Positions 17,021-25,777 of a stretch of 64,000 bases of DNA are shown piece by piece. The notes under the pieces were generated by a model. It made no database searches. It had not been told where the DNA came from and saw nothing but the letters and a program-made list of their open reading frames with translations. Source of the stretch: Alphaproteobacteria bacterium (lineage in GTDB: Bacteria > Pseudomonadota > Alphaproteobacteria > CACIAM-22H2); the NCBI GenBank assembly GCA_016793165.1, contig JAEULA010000031.1, forward strand, positions 1 to 64,000, in the 5' to 3' direction. Numbering within the stretch: the stretch's first letter is position 1; every line of letters starts with the position of its first letter. The position numbers were made by a program, and so were the translations under genes.

Positions 17021-18189
17021 AGCCGATCGACGCCGAGCCGAGTCGCGCTCTCGATCTCGCGGGCGACGCCTATTCGCGCGGCCGCGCCCAGGCCGCGGCC
17101 TGCCCGGACCAGGTCGAGCACGTGCGGCACGCGATCGCGCATCGCCTCGAGGAGACACGCGCGGCGCTGGAGCGTTCCGACGTGCGGGCATTCATCTCGG
17201 GCCAGCGGAATGCGACCGAGCGCCTCTATCCCGAAGTGCTCGACGAGATCCGCGGCATCGCCGACGGATTCGGCCTGAGCGCCGAGTCGGTGTTCGACTA
17301 CCTGCACTGCTCGAGCGCGATGGACCTCGCGCAGCTCGAGGAACACCGGCCGGACGGCTGCACGTCCTTCGCCGTCACCGCGCAGGACGGATCCGCGCTG
17401 GTCGCCAAGAACCGCGACTATCGCCCCGAGCACATTCCCATCCAGCGCGTGATGCGCCATGTCGATCCGAGCTGGAACGGCCGCCAGCTGCTCGTGATCG
17501 GCTCGCTCGGCAGCCCGGGCAACTTCTCATCGGGGATGAACAGCGACGGCCTCGCGGTGACGGACACCGCGAGCCGCACGACCGACATGGGTGTCGGGAT
17601 GCATCGCTACTTCCTCCTGACATGGCTCCTGATCCATTGCCGCACCGTCGACGAGGCGATCACCGCGATCCGGCGCATGACCCACACCGGCAGCGGCCTG
17701 CTGCTGCTCGGCGACGCCGGCGGCATGGTCGCCGCGGTCGAGCTCGGCCACCGCGCCGTCGGCTTCGAGCTCAAGTCGAGCGGCCGCGTCGGCCGCAGCA
17801 ACCACTTCGTCACGCCCGCCATGGCGCCGCGCAATCTTGCGGTGCCGTCGAGCACGTCCAGCCGCGCGAACTCGATCGCGCGGTTCCCCTGCCTCGAACG
17901 CCTGCTCGACGCGCTCCCCGAGCCGCCGTCGGTCGATCACGCGCGCGCGGTCCTCGCCTACCACGGCGCCGACGGCGGCACGGCGTTCTGCCGCCACGGC
18001 GGCGACGATCTCTCGACCACGATCGCGGGTGCCGTCTGGGACACCCGCCGGCGCCGCCTCGTGGCGGCGGCCGGGAATCCCTGCCAGGCGCCGTGGCGCC
18101 GCTACGACCTGGTCTCATCCGCGGGCGCCGGTGCGTCCGCGTCTTCTCGCAACCCAAATCCATCACACGCCAGCCGGAGCCTTCCATGA
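17017..18189 (+). CDS. C45-family autoproteolytic acyltransferase/amidohydrolase
   Basis: 390-residue Ntn-hydrolase related to isopenicillin-N acyltransferase (peptidase family C45). The proenzyme would cleave itself between Gly114 and Cys115 (DGCTSFAV), freeing Cys115 as nucleophile; the VAKNRDY motif fits the family. No signal peptide is seen, so it probably acts in the cytoplasm on the solute brought in by the ABC importer, cutting or forming an amide bond. It is coupled to the transporter by a four-base ATGA overlap. The natural substrate is unknown; N-acyl amino acids or small peptides are reasonable guesses. Confidence 0.8.
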   Translation: MKPIDAEPSRALDLAGDAYSRGRAQAAACPDQVEHVRHAIAHRLEETRAALERSDVRAFISGQRNATERLYPEVLDEIRGIADGFGLSAESVFDYLHCSSAMDLAQLEEHRPDGCTSFAVTAQDGSALVAKNRDYRPEHIPIQRVMRHVDPSWNGRQLLVIGSLGSPGNFSSGMNSDGLAVTDTASRTTDMGVGMHRYFLLTWLLIHCRTVDEAITAIRRMTHTGSGLLLLGDAGGMVAAVELGHRAVGFELKSSGRVGRSNHFVTPAMAPRNLAVPSSTSSRANSIARFPCLERLLDALPEPPSVDHARAVLAYHGADGGTAFCRHGGDDLSTTIAGAVWDTRRRRLVAAAGNPCQAPWRRYDLVSSAGAGASASSRNPNPSHASRSLP

Positions 18190-19574
18190 CCGTCAAGACG
18201 ATCCTCTGTCCCACCGGGCACCTGTCCTTCACGCCGCTCGAGAAGGGCAGCTTCCTGCTCGGCTGTGCGGAAAGGCCCGACTACATCATCGCCGACGCAG
18301 GCTCCTGCGACATGGGGCCCCGCCCGCTCGGCGCCGACCAGCATGTGAGCCTGGAAGCCTGGCAGCGGCACGATCTCGAGGTCATGCTCGTCGAGGCGCG
18401 CAGGATCGGCGCGCCGATGATCATCGGCTCCGCGTCGGACACCGGCACCGATCGCGGCGTCGACCAGTTCGTGCGCCTGATCCAGGAGATCGCGGCCGAG
18501 CATCGTCTCCCGCCCTTCAGGCTGGCGGCCATCCATGCCGAGCAGGATATCGAGGACCTCAAGCGCCGCGTGCGCGCGGGCGCGCGCATCGAGGGGCTCG
18601 ACGGCCGGACGGATGCCGACATCGCGACCCTCGATCGCACGAGCCGTGTCGTCGCGGTGATGAACGCCGATCCGATCCGTGCCGCGCTGCGCGCGCGTGC
18701 CGACGTGGTGATCGCCGGCCGCTCCAGCGACTGCGCGATCTTCGCGGCGCCGCTGCTCGAGGACGGGTTCTCGCCCGCGATCGCCTACTACACGGGCAAG
18801 CTGATGGAGTGCGCGTCGTTCTGCGCCGAGCCCTACATGGGCAAGGAGTCGATCTGGGGCCGCGTGGAGGGCGAGATCGTCGACGTGACGGCGATGCATC
18901 CCGGCCAGCGCTGCACGCCGGCGTCGATCGCCAGCCACGCGATGTACGAGCGGACCAATCCGTTCCGCGAGTACGTCGCCGGCGGCTATGTCGACATGAC
19001 CAACTGCCGCTACGAGCAGATCGGTCCGAAGACCACCCGCGCCTCCGGCCAGGTCTTCGTACCGTCGCCGACCTGCAAGGTGAAGCTCGAGGGCTCGGGC
19101 CTGGTCGGCCAGCGGCGGGTCGCGATCGTCGGCATCCGCGATCCCAACACGATCCGGCTGATCGACAAGGCGATCGACTGGGCCAAGGGCAAGCTCGCCG
19201 AGCGTTTCGGCCCGGTCGGCGAGGGCTATCAGGTCTTCTACCACCTCTACGGCCGCGGCGCCGTGATGCGCGAGCTCGACCCCGCGCCCGCCATGGCGCC
19301 GCACGAGCTCGGCATCGTCGTCGAGGCCGTCCACAAGGACGGCCGGAAGGCGGAGGAGATCTGCGCGCTCGCCGCCCGCAACCTCTTCTACGCCCGGCTG
19401 CCGGAGACCAAGGGCACCGCGGGTGCCGCCGCGCTGATGTCCGACGAGATCCTCATCGGCGAGCCCGGCTACGAGTGGACGCTCAACCACACCATCGAGG
19501 TCAAGGACGCCATGGAACTCTTCCGCACCCGGCATTTCTCGGTCGACTCCGGCCGCATCAGGGAGGTCGCGTGA
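18186..19574 (+). CDS. AtuA-like (DUF1446) family protein
   Basis: 462 residues. The N-terminal half carries the AtuA/DUF1446 pattern: an ADAGSCDMGP motif near residue 38, GSASDTGTDR near 80, and VVIAGRSSDCAIFA near 175. AtuA itself belongs to acyclic terpene breakdown, but most relatives have no proven reaction. The gene overlaps the C45 gene by four bases and is followed directly by a DUF4387 gene, a pairing I recall as common for this family. A role in degrading the imported compound is inference. Confidence 0.75.
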   Translation: MTVKTILCPTGHLSFTPLEKGSFLLGCAERPDYIIADAGSCDMGPRPLGADQHVSLEAWQRHDLEVMLVEARRIGAPMIIGSASDTGTDRGVDQFVRLIQEIAAEHRLPPFRLAAIHAEQDIEDLKRRVRAGARIEGLDGRTDADIATLDRTSRVVAVMNADPIRAALRARADVVIAGRSSDCAIFAAPLLEDGFSPAIAYYTGKLMECASFCAEPYMGKESIWGRVEGEIVDVTAMHPGQRCTPASIASHAMYERTNPFREYVAGGYVDMTNCRYEQIGPKTTRASGQVFVPSPTCKVKLEGSGLVGQRRVAIVGIRDPNTIRLIDKAIDWAKGKLAERFGPVGEGYQVFYHLYGRGAVMRELDPAPAMAPHELGIVVEAVHKDGRKAEEICALAARNLFYARLPETKGTAGAAALMSDEILIGEPGYEWTLNHTIEVKDAMELFRTRHFSVDSGRIREVA

Positions 19575-19885
19575 TGACCCGGCTTCGCGATCTCGCCTCG
19601 ACGATCCGGTCCAAGAACGCCGGCGTCGACCACATCACCTTCGACGTGATCTTCCGCGAGCGCGGCAACTACGAGCGCGTGCGCGACAGCGGGGTGCTGT
19701 CGCGCGACAAGGTCGCGGCGCTGTTCGGGATTCCCGAGGCACGCATCTCGCATCACACGGTCTTCGAACCGGCGAACGCGATCAAGTTCACGATCCGGCG
19801 GCTCAAGCCGAGCGGCACGCCCGGCGAGACGGACGTGTTCGGCTCGCAGCAATACGCGCCGCTGTTCGACGTCGAGGTGCCGTAG
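19574..19885 (+). CDS. DUF4387-family small protein
   Basis: 103-residue protein with the DUF4387 look: IRSKNAGVDHITFDVIF near the start, then a VAALFGIP segment. It has no signal peptide or membrane helix. The ATG overlaps the upstream stop by one base; an adjacent GTG at 19571 is an alternative. Because it always seems to sit beside the AtuA-like gene in such operons (from memory), it may be a second subunit. It ends the tight operon; 108 bp separate it from the glycosidase. Confidence 0.7.
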   Translation: MTRLRDLASTIRSKNAGVDHITFDVIFRERGNYERVRDSGVLSRDKVAALFGIPEARISHHTVFEPANAIKFTIRRLKPSGTPGETDVFGSQQYAPLFDVEVP

Positions 19886-19993
19886 GTCCGGCCGGCCGCG
19901 GCCGGCGCGACGGCGCCGCCGTCGCTGGACGCGTTTGCGCGCGTCGCGCGAGACTGCATCCACCTGCGCCGTCCCGGGCGCGAGGAGGCGTGG

Positions 19994-21658
19994 GTGGCTC
20001 TCAGCATCGAGGCGTTCGGCGCGAGTCCCGACGGCGGCGGCGATGCCACGCCGGCGGCCCGGCTCGCGCTGGCGCGGCTGCGCGAGGGCGGCGAGCGGCG
20101 CCTCGTGCTGCCGGCGGGGCGGCTCGACTTCTGGCCCGACCGGGCCACGGAGCGCTACGCCTTCGTCGCCAACAACGACGAGGGGCTGAAGCGCATCGCC
20201 TTTCCGATCCTCGACATGAACGGCGTCGAGATCGTCGGCGAGGGCACGCGCCTCGTCTTCCACGGCCGCCTCGTGCCGTTCCTCGTCGACCGCTCGCGCC
20301 ATGTCCGGCTGAGCGGCTTCAGCATCGATTGGGAGCGCAGCTTCCACAGCGAGGCGGAGATCCTCGCCGAGCATCGCCTCGGGCTCGATCTCCGGATCCC
20401 CGCTCGATTTCCCTATCGCATCGTCGGCGGCCGCCTCGTCTTCGAAGGCGAGGCGGGGGCCGAGCACGCCCTCGGCAACGCGCTGGAGTGGGATCCGGTG
20501 CGAAGGGAGACCGCCCCGTTCGCCGCGGACAACTACGGGATCGGCGAGCGCTATGCCGCCGAGGCGATCGGCGCGCGCGAGGTCCGGCTGACGACGCGCC
20601 TGAACCGGCCGCTGCCGCGGGTCGGAAACCGGATGGTGCTCGTGGACGAGAGGCGCGACTGCCCTGCCATCGTGGTCGGCGGCAGCACCGACGTGACGAT
20701 CCGCGACGTCGACATCCATCACGCCGGCGCGATGGGGGTGATCGCCCAGCGCAGCGAGACGATCCGGCTTGAGCGCGTGCGGGTCACCCCGCCTCCCGGC
20801 AGCGACCGCCTCGTGTCGACGCAGAACGACGCCACGCATTTCGTCCAGTGTCGCGGCGAAGTCGCGCTGATCGACTGCCTGTTCGAGAACCAGATGGACG
20901 ACGCCACGAACATCCATGGCGTCTATGCGCAGGTCACCGAGCGGATCCGTGCCGACGCGGTCGAGCTGCGGCTGATGCATCGCCAGCAGCACGGGCTCGA
21001 GTTCGTGACCGCCGGTGAGTTCCTGCAGCTCGCGCACGCCGACACGCTGGAAACCTTCGCCGAGGCCGGCGTGAAGGCCGTGCAGCGCGTCAACAAGGAG
21101 TTCTTCCGCGTCACGTTCGAGCGCCCGCCCGCAGTCCTTCCGCGGCCGGGCGATGTCGCGACGAACCTGAGCTGGACCGCGGATGCCACGATCCGCGGCT
21201 GCACGGCCCGCGCGAACCGCGCGCGCGGCTTCCTGATCTCGACCCCGGGGCGCGTCGTCGTCGAGGCGAACCGGTTCCACGTCCCGGGCGCGGCGATCCT
21301 GATCGAGGGCGACGCGCGGTCGTGGTACGAGGCCGGACCGGTGCGCGACGTCGCGATCTGCGGGAACGTGTTCGACGACTGCAACTACGGCGTCTGGGGC
21401 CGTGCGGCGATCCAGATCGGGCCCGCCGTCGACGCGGTGCGCCAGCCGACGCTGCGCTACCACGCCAATGTCCGGATCGAGGGCAACGCCTTCATCGCGT
21501 TCGATGAGCGGCTCGTGCACGCGCGCTGCGTCGACGGACTCGTCATCCGCGGCAACACGCTGCGCCGGTCGACGACCCATGCGCCCGGCGGGCAGGGTCC
21601 GGTGCTCGACATCGACCACTGCTCGCGGGTCGAGACCGAACCGCCGGCCCCCGCATGA
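19994..21658 (+). CDS. GH110-like alpha-1,3-galactosidase (parallel beta-helix protein)
   Basis: 554 residues of right-handed beta-helix sequence. The best family match is glycoside hydrolase 110: an IRDVDIHHAGAMGVIAQ coil, NDATHF near residue 278 and MDDATNIHG near residue 300, the last two being the Asp-rich motifs of the family. GH110 enzymes remove terminal alpha-1,3-linked galactose. No signal peptide is visible, so this copy is predicted cytoplasmic, which would require small imported substrates. The start is a GTG with GAGGAGG upstream. It may be co-transcribed with the ABC operon. Confidence 0.7.
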   Translation: MALSIEAFGASPDGGGDATPAARLALARLREGGERRLVLPAGRLDFWPDRATERYAFVANNDEGLKRIAFPILDMNGVEIVGEGTRLVFHGRLVPFLVDRSRHVRLSGFSIDWERSFHSEAEILAEHRLGLDLRIPARFPYRIVGGRLVFEGEAGAEHALGNALEWDPVRRETAPFAADNYGIGERYAAEAIGAREVRLTTRLNRPLPRVGNRMVLVDERRDCPAIVVGGSTDVTIRDVDIHHAGAMGVIAQRSETIRLERVRVTPPPGSDRLVSTQNDATHFVQCRGEVALIDCLFENQMDDATNIHGVYAQVTERIRADAVELRLMHRQQHGLEFVTAGEFLQLAHADTLETFAEAGVKAVQRVNKEFFRVTFERPPAVLPRPGDVATNLSWTADATIRGCTARANRARGFLISTPGRVVVEANRFHVPGAAILIEGDARSWYEAGPVRDVAICGNVFDDCNYGVWGRAAIQIGPAVDAVRQPTLRYHANVRIEGNAFIAFDERLVHARCVDGLVIRGNTLRRSTTHAPGGQGPVLDIDHCSRVETEPPAPA

Positions 21659-21679
21659 GCCCGGCGCGATCCCCCGGCT

Positions 21680-22729
21680 TCAGCGCGCGCGCAGCGCGGC
21701 GAGGTCGAGGGCGAGCGACGCGCGGATTCCGCCGTCGATGCCGCGCAGGGCCATCGCGGCCCGGCCGGCGTTCCAGTCGATATCGATGGTCCCGAAATTC
21801 GCCTCGCCGACCACCTCGCCGAGGCGGTTCGGACCGGGCTCGCGCGAGCGGAAGGCCTTGTTGATGCCGCTGGAGGTGGCTTCCGGCAGGGGATAGGGCG
21901 TTCCCGCCGTCTCGCGATAGAAGGCGCCGAGATGCCGGTCGCCGGACAGGAAGACGACACCGTTGGCCGCGGTCGCGGCGATCAGGTCGAAGAGCCGCTG
22001 CCGCTCGCGCGGGAAGTTTCCCCAGCGCTCCCAGCCGTGGCCCTCGGCGAGGACCTGGATCGACGACACGATCAGGCGCAGGGCCGCGGGCTCGCGCAGC
22101 CTGGCCGCCAGCCAGTCCCATTGCGCCGCGCCGAGGACGGTCTTCGCCGGATCGTCGTCGGCGACGTAGCGCTCGCGGCCTGCGGCGCCCCGGCGATCGG
22201 TGGGTTTGAGCGGCGAGCGGAACCACCGCGTGTCGAGCAGGACGACCTGGACCCGGCGCTCCGGCGGCCCGAATGTGGCGGCGTGATAGAGGCCCTCGCG
22301 TGCGCGCCGCGGATCGTCGGCCGGGACGCCCCAGAACGACAGGAACAGCTCCTTGCTCGCCTGCTTCCATGGGAACTCCGCACCGGCATCGTTGGCGCCG
22401 TAGTCGTGATCGTCCCAGGTCGCGAGCAGCGGCGTCTCGCGACGCAGGCGCGCGTAGCCCGGGATCTCGGTCGCCGCGGCATAGGCGGCCCGGAGCTCGC
22501 GCAGATCCCCGGACGACACGTCGCCGTAGACGTTGTCGCCGGCGAAGATGAACAGCTCCGGGGCGTAGTCGTGGACAGCCGTCCAGATCGGCTGCGGCTG
22601 GCCCTGGTCGGCGCAGGACGCGAACGCAATGCGCGTGAGGCTGGCCCCGCCGGCAGGCGGCGGCGCGGAATGCCCGGCACGGGGCAGGAGCAGCGCCGCG
22701 GATCCGGCGATCAGGCGACGTCGAAGCAT
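21680..22729 (-). CDS. phoD: PhoD-like metallophosphatase, Tat-exported
   Basis: 349-residue alkaline phosphatase D-family enzyme acting on phosphate esters outside the cytoplasm. The N-terminus MLRRRLIAGSAALLL looks like a twin-arginine signal. Metal-binding motifs are visible: SCADQ, FAGDNVYGD, WDDHDYGAND and SGDRHLG. Starting at the ATG at 22729 (GAGG nine bases upstream) gives the signal peptide directly; a longer open frame to 22906 would bury it. The gene stands alone, ending 21 bp from the converging GH110-like gene. Confidence 0.82.
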   Translation of the reverse strand: MLRRRLIAGSAALLLPRAGHSAPPPAGGASLTRIAFASCADQGQPQPIWTAVHDYAPELFIFAGDNVYGDVSSGDLRELRAAYAAATEIPGYARLRRETPLLATWDDHDYGANDAGAEFPWKQASKELFLSFWGVPADDPRRAREGLYHAATFGPPERRVQVVLLDTRWFRSPLKPTDRRGAAGRERYVADDDPAKTVLGAAQWDWLAARLREPAALRLIVSSIQVLAEGHGWERWGNFPRERQRLFDLIAATAANGVVFLSGDRHLGAFYRETAGTPYPLPEATSSGINKAFRSREPGPNRLGEVVGEANFGTIDIDWNAGRAAMALRGIDGGIRASLALDLAALRAR

Positions 22730-22835
22730 CGTGGCAATCCTCGGTTGGGCGGCGGCGAGTGTGGCGAGGGTCGGAGGCTCGTCGCAAGCCCGGTTCCCCG
22801 ATAGACTGCTCGAATCGTTCCTTGGGGGAAACGCG

Positions 22836-24038
22836 ATGAAGAAGAAGGATGCGACGCCCGCGGCTGTTGCCGGCGGGGGGCGCAAGGATTGCCGGGTCAC
22901 GCGCATCGACGCCTACGTGGTCGACGCGAAGTGGCGCAATTTCGTGTTCGCGCACGTGCATACCGACGACGGGATCTCCGGGATCGGCGAGGGCAGCTGC
23001 GAATGGCAGCCGCAGATGGTCGCCGCCGGCATCGAGATGCTCGCCCGCCGCGTCGTCGTCGGCCGCTCGGCGTTCCAGATCGAGGCGCTGTGGCAGGACA
23101 TGTTCCGCAACGAGTTCGCCCGCGGCGGCCCGCTGCTGAACAGCGCCATCGGCGCGATCGAGCAGGCGCTGTGGGACATCGTCGGCAAGGCGCTCGACCG
23201 GCCCGTCTACGACCTGATGGGCGGCCGCATCCACACCAGGCTGCCGGCCTACGCCAACGCCTGGTACGGCGCGGGCTCGAGCGTGGCCGACATTGCCAAG
23301 GCGGCGAAGGCGGTGGCGCGCAAGGGCTACCGCGGCCTCAAGCTCGACCCCTTCACGCATGCCGGCCGTGATCCCGATTCCCGGATGATCGCCCATGCCG
23401 TCGACATCATCGGCGCCGTCCGGGACGCCGTCGGCCCGCATGTCGAGATCCTCATCGACTGCCACGGCCGCTTCAGCCCGGGCAGCGCGATCGCGATCGC
23501 GCAGGAGATGGAGCCGTTCAAGCTCTACTGGTTCGAGGAGCCGTGCGATCCGGAGAATGTCGGCGCATTGCAGAAGATCGGCCGCTCCATCAAGACGCGG
23601 CTGGCGACCGGCGAGCGCTGCTACACCAAGTATCACCTGCAGGCGCTGCTCGCGACCAACGACATCGACGTGCTGCAGCCCGACCTCATCCATGTCGGCG
23701 GTATGCTCGAGGCAAAGAAGATCGCCGCGATCGCCGACGCGTCTTACATGCCGGTCTCGTTCCACAATCCGTTCGGGCCGGTGGCGACGGCGGCGGCGGT
23801 CCAGCTCGACGCCTGCACGACGAACATCATCATGCAGGAGTCGTTCTGCGAATACTGCGTGCCCTGGCGTTGGGACCTCCTCGAGCACGCGCCACGGCCC
23901 GCCGGCGGCCATTACGAGTTCCCGGCGCGGCCGGGCCTCGGCGTGGGCGAGTTCGTCGTCGAGGCTGCGAAAGCCCATCCGTACAACCCCGACGCCTTCC
24001 TGCCGATGTGGAAGGAAGGCTGGATGAAGGAGTTCTGA
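22836..24038 (+). CDS. Mandelate racemase family, galactonate-dehydratase-like
   Basis: 400-residue enolase-superfamily enzyme with a full galactonate-dehydratase-type active site: Lys169 (LKLDPF), Asp208-x-His210 (DCHGR), Glu234 (FEEP), Glu260 (TGER), Asp283 and His310 (FHNPFGP). It should dehydrate an aldonic acid to a 2-keto-3-deoxy acid. The first 20 residues are charged and non-conserved. A TRAP transporter, hydroxyacid dehydrogenase, aldolase and SDR follow on the same strand, forming a plausible sugar-acid pathway. The next gene has its own promoter candidate at 24042-24070. Confidence 0.82.
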   Translation: MKKKDATPAAVAGGGRKDCRVTRIDAYVVDAKWRNFVFAHVHTDDGISGIGEGSCEWQPQMVAAGIEMLARRVVVGRSAFQIEALWQDMFRNEFARGGPLLNSAIGAIEQALWDIVGKALDRPVYDLMGGRIHTRLPAYANAWYGAGSSVADIAKAAKAVARKGYRGLKLDPFTHAGRDPDSRMIAHAVDIIGAVRDAVGPHVEILIDCHGRFSPGSAIAIAQEMEPFKLYWFEEPCDPENVGALQKIGRSIKTRLATGERCYTKYHLQALLATNDIDVLQPDLIHVGGMLEAKKIAAIADASYMPVSFHNPFGPVATAAAVQLDACTTNIIMQESFCEYCVPWRWDLLEHAPRPAGGHYEFPARPGLGVGEFVVEAAKAHPYNPDAFLPMWKEGWMKEF

Positions 24039-24041
24039 GGT

Positions 24042-24070
24042 TTGACGCCGGCGATCGGCGATCGATAGTC
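24042..24070 (+). promoter_or_regulatory. Candidate sigma-70-type promoter of the TRAP operon
   Basis: TTGACG (24042-24047) and GATAGT (24064-24069) are 16 bp apart, or ATAGTC at 17 bp. It falls in the 76-bp gap before the TRAP binding-protein gene, and the predicted start lies about 40 bases from the ATG. Confidence 0.5.
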
Positions 24071-24114
24071 TCGCGCGCGATAATCAAGACGATGACCCAC
24101 GGGAGGAACCGAGC

Positions 24115-25146
24115 ATGTCGAATTTGAGGAGCGTCCTGGCCGCCACCGCGCTGATCGCCGTCGGCGGATTGTCGGCGATCGCCGACCGCGCGGCGGCGCA
24201 GGTGAAGATCGGGATCGCGACGGCGGTGCCGAGCATGGAGACCGCAGAGCTGCGTGCATTCCAGGCCTTCAAGGCCTATGCGGAATCGCGCACGAACGGC
24301 GGCATCCAGGTGCGTCTGTTCAACGGTCAGCTCGGGGGCGAGCGCGAGATCACCGAGCAGGTCCGCCAGGGCACGCTCGAGATGGGGCTCGCCGCCGACG
24401 GCGCGATCGCCGGCTTCTACAAGCCCATCCAGGTCTTCTCGATTCCCTACCTGTTCCCTTCGTCGCCGGTGGCCTGGACCTTCTTCGACCAGCCCTTCGC
24501 CAAGAAGCTCGCGGAGGACATGCGCCAGAAGACCGGAATCCGCGTCCTCACCTGGTCCGAGAACGGCTTCCGGAACCTGACCAACAACGATCGCCCGATC
24601 CGATCGCCCGACGACATGAAGGGCCTGAAGATGCGGACGATGGAGAGCCCCGTCTACATGACCTTCATGCGGTCGCTCGGTGCGACGCCGACGCCGATCA
24701 GCGCGGCCGAGCTCATCCTGGCGCTGAAGCAGGGCATCGTCTCCGGCCAGGAGAACGGCGTCCAGACGGTGTTCGATTTCGGCATCGCCGACGTGCAGAA
24801 GTTCATGTCCGTCAACGAGCACATCTACGGTCTGCATGCCGTGATGATCAACGACGAGTTCTACAAGAAGCTCTCGTCGGACCATAAGGCGGTGGTGATG
24901 GAGGGCGCGCGCATCCTCGCCTCCGTCTCGAGCACCGCCAAGGGAGCCCTCGCGAGCGAGTATCTCGAGAAGATCAAGGCCAAGGGCGTCCAGATCCACT
25001 TCACGACCGCGGCCGAGAAGGAGGCCTTCCGCAAGGCGACGCAGGAGCCGGTGCGGAAGTTCATCGAGCAGCAGGTCGGCGAGCCCCTGGTCAAGGAGCT
25101 CATGGCCGCCGTCGACGAGGCGCGCAAGACGTTCTACGGCGAGTGA
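24115..25146 (+). CDS. dctP: TRAP transporter substrate-binding protein, DctP family
   Basis: 343-residue periplasmic protein. Residues 1-29 form a signal peptide (cleavage near AAAQ). The mature part begins VKIGIATAVPS, followed by FNGQLGGEREITEQVRQG, a typical DctP block, and the ligand-contacting region around ENGFRNLTNN. DctP proteins bind carboxylates such as sugar acids and hand them to the DctQM membrane pair. GGAGGAA precedes the ATG. A large hairpin separates it from the downstream membrane genes. Confidence 0.9.
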   Translation: MSNLRSVLAATALIAVGGLSAIADRAAAQVKIGIATAVPSMETAELRAFQAFKAYAESRTNGGIQVRLFNGQLGGEREITEQVRQGTLEMGLAADGAIAGFYKPIQVFSIPYLFPSSPVAWTFFDQPFAKKLAEDMRQKTGIRVLTWSENGFRNLTNNDRPIRSPDDMKGLKMRTMESPVYMTFMRSLGATPTPISAAELILALKQGIVSGQENGVQTVFDFGIADVQKFMSVNEHIYGLHAVMINDEFYKKLSSDHKAVVMEGARILASVSSTAKGALASEYLEKIKAKGVQIHFTTAAEKEAFRKATQEPVRKFIEQQVGEPLVKELMAAVDEARKTFYGE

Positions 25147-25186
25147 CGCTTCGCCGTCGGATGGCCGCATCGTCGCGCGCCGAAAC

Positions 25187-25222
25187 GGGCCCCATCCCGG
25201 CCTCGCGTCAGGGATGGGGCCC
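25187..25222 (+). other. 12-bp perfect intercistronic hairpin between dctP and dctQ
   Basis: GGGCCCCATCCC (25187-25198) pairs perfectly with GGGATGGGGCCC (25211-25222) around a 12-base loop. No T tract follows. In this position it would stabilise the dctP message or partly terminate it, giving more binding protein than membrane protein. That role is known for other transport operons and is inferred here. Confidence 0.65.
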
Positions 25223-25258
25223 TCGTCGTTCCGGGGCTCGTCCCCGCCTTCCAGTCCG

Positions 25259-25777
25259 GTGACCGTCGTGCAGCAGACCATCCATCGGGTTGCCTCGTCG
25301 CTGACACGCGCCGTCGAGGTGATTGCCGGGATCCTCGTCGGGATCGCGGTGGCCGTGAACCTCGCCCAGGTCGTCTATCGCCGCCTGCTTGGCGATCCGC
25401 TGGAATGGAGCGAGGAGGTGATGCGCTACACCATGGTCTGGGTGGCGTTCCTCGCCGGCGCGGCCGCCGTGTTCCGCGGCGAACACATGGCCGCCGGCAT
25501 CCTCGACGGCGTCGGCTCGCGGGCGGTGAAGCTGGTGCTCCACTACGTGATCCTGGGGGCGATGGGCGCCTTCAGCCTCGTCCTGGCGTGGTGGGGCACG
25601 ATCTACGGCCTCAACACGGGGCAGGTCTCGCCGGCGGCCCAGATCCCCATGAACTACGCCTATCTCGCGGTCGGCGTCGGCGGCATCCTCATGTCGTTCA
25701 AGACGCTGTGCCTGCTGCTGCTGCCGCCCAATCTCGACGAGCGCTCCGACGAATTGCGGCCGGAGGACATGGTATGA
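25259..25777 (+). CDS. dctQ: TRAP transporter small permease, DctQ family
   Basis: 172-residue membrane protein with four predicted helices (roughly 20-42, 58-78, 95-117 and 140-162) and the DctQ-typical WSEEVMRYTMVWVAF segment. I chose the GTG at 25259 because the only upstream ATG (25214) lies inside the right arm of the 25187-25222 hairpin and would add a non-conserved Ser/Pro-rich leader. A GTG at 25268 is also possible. Its stop overlaps the dctM start by four bases. Confidence 0.82.
   Translation: MTVVQQTIHRVASSLTRAVEVIAGILVGIAVAVNLAQVVYRRLLGDPLEWSEEVMRYTMVWVAFLAGAAAVFRGEHMAAGILDGVGSRAVKLVLHYVILGAMGAFSLVLAWWGTIYGLNTGQVSPAAQIPMNYAYLAVGVGGILMSFKTLCLLLLPPNLDERSDELRPEDMV

Noticed and set aside
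22730-22906. N-terminal extension of the PhoD-like protein
   Set aside because: It would bury the twin-arginine signal; the ATG at 22729 has a good ribosome binding site.
25214-25258. ATG start for the TRAP small permease
   Set aside because: The ATG lies in the right arm of a 12-bp hairpin and adds a non-conserved leader; the GTG at 25259 fits the family.
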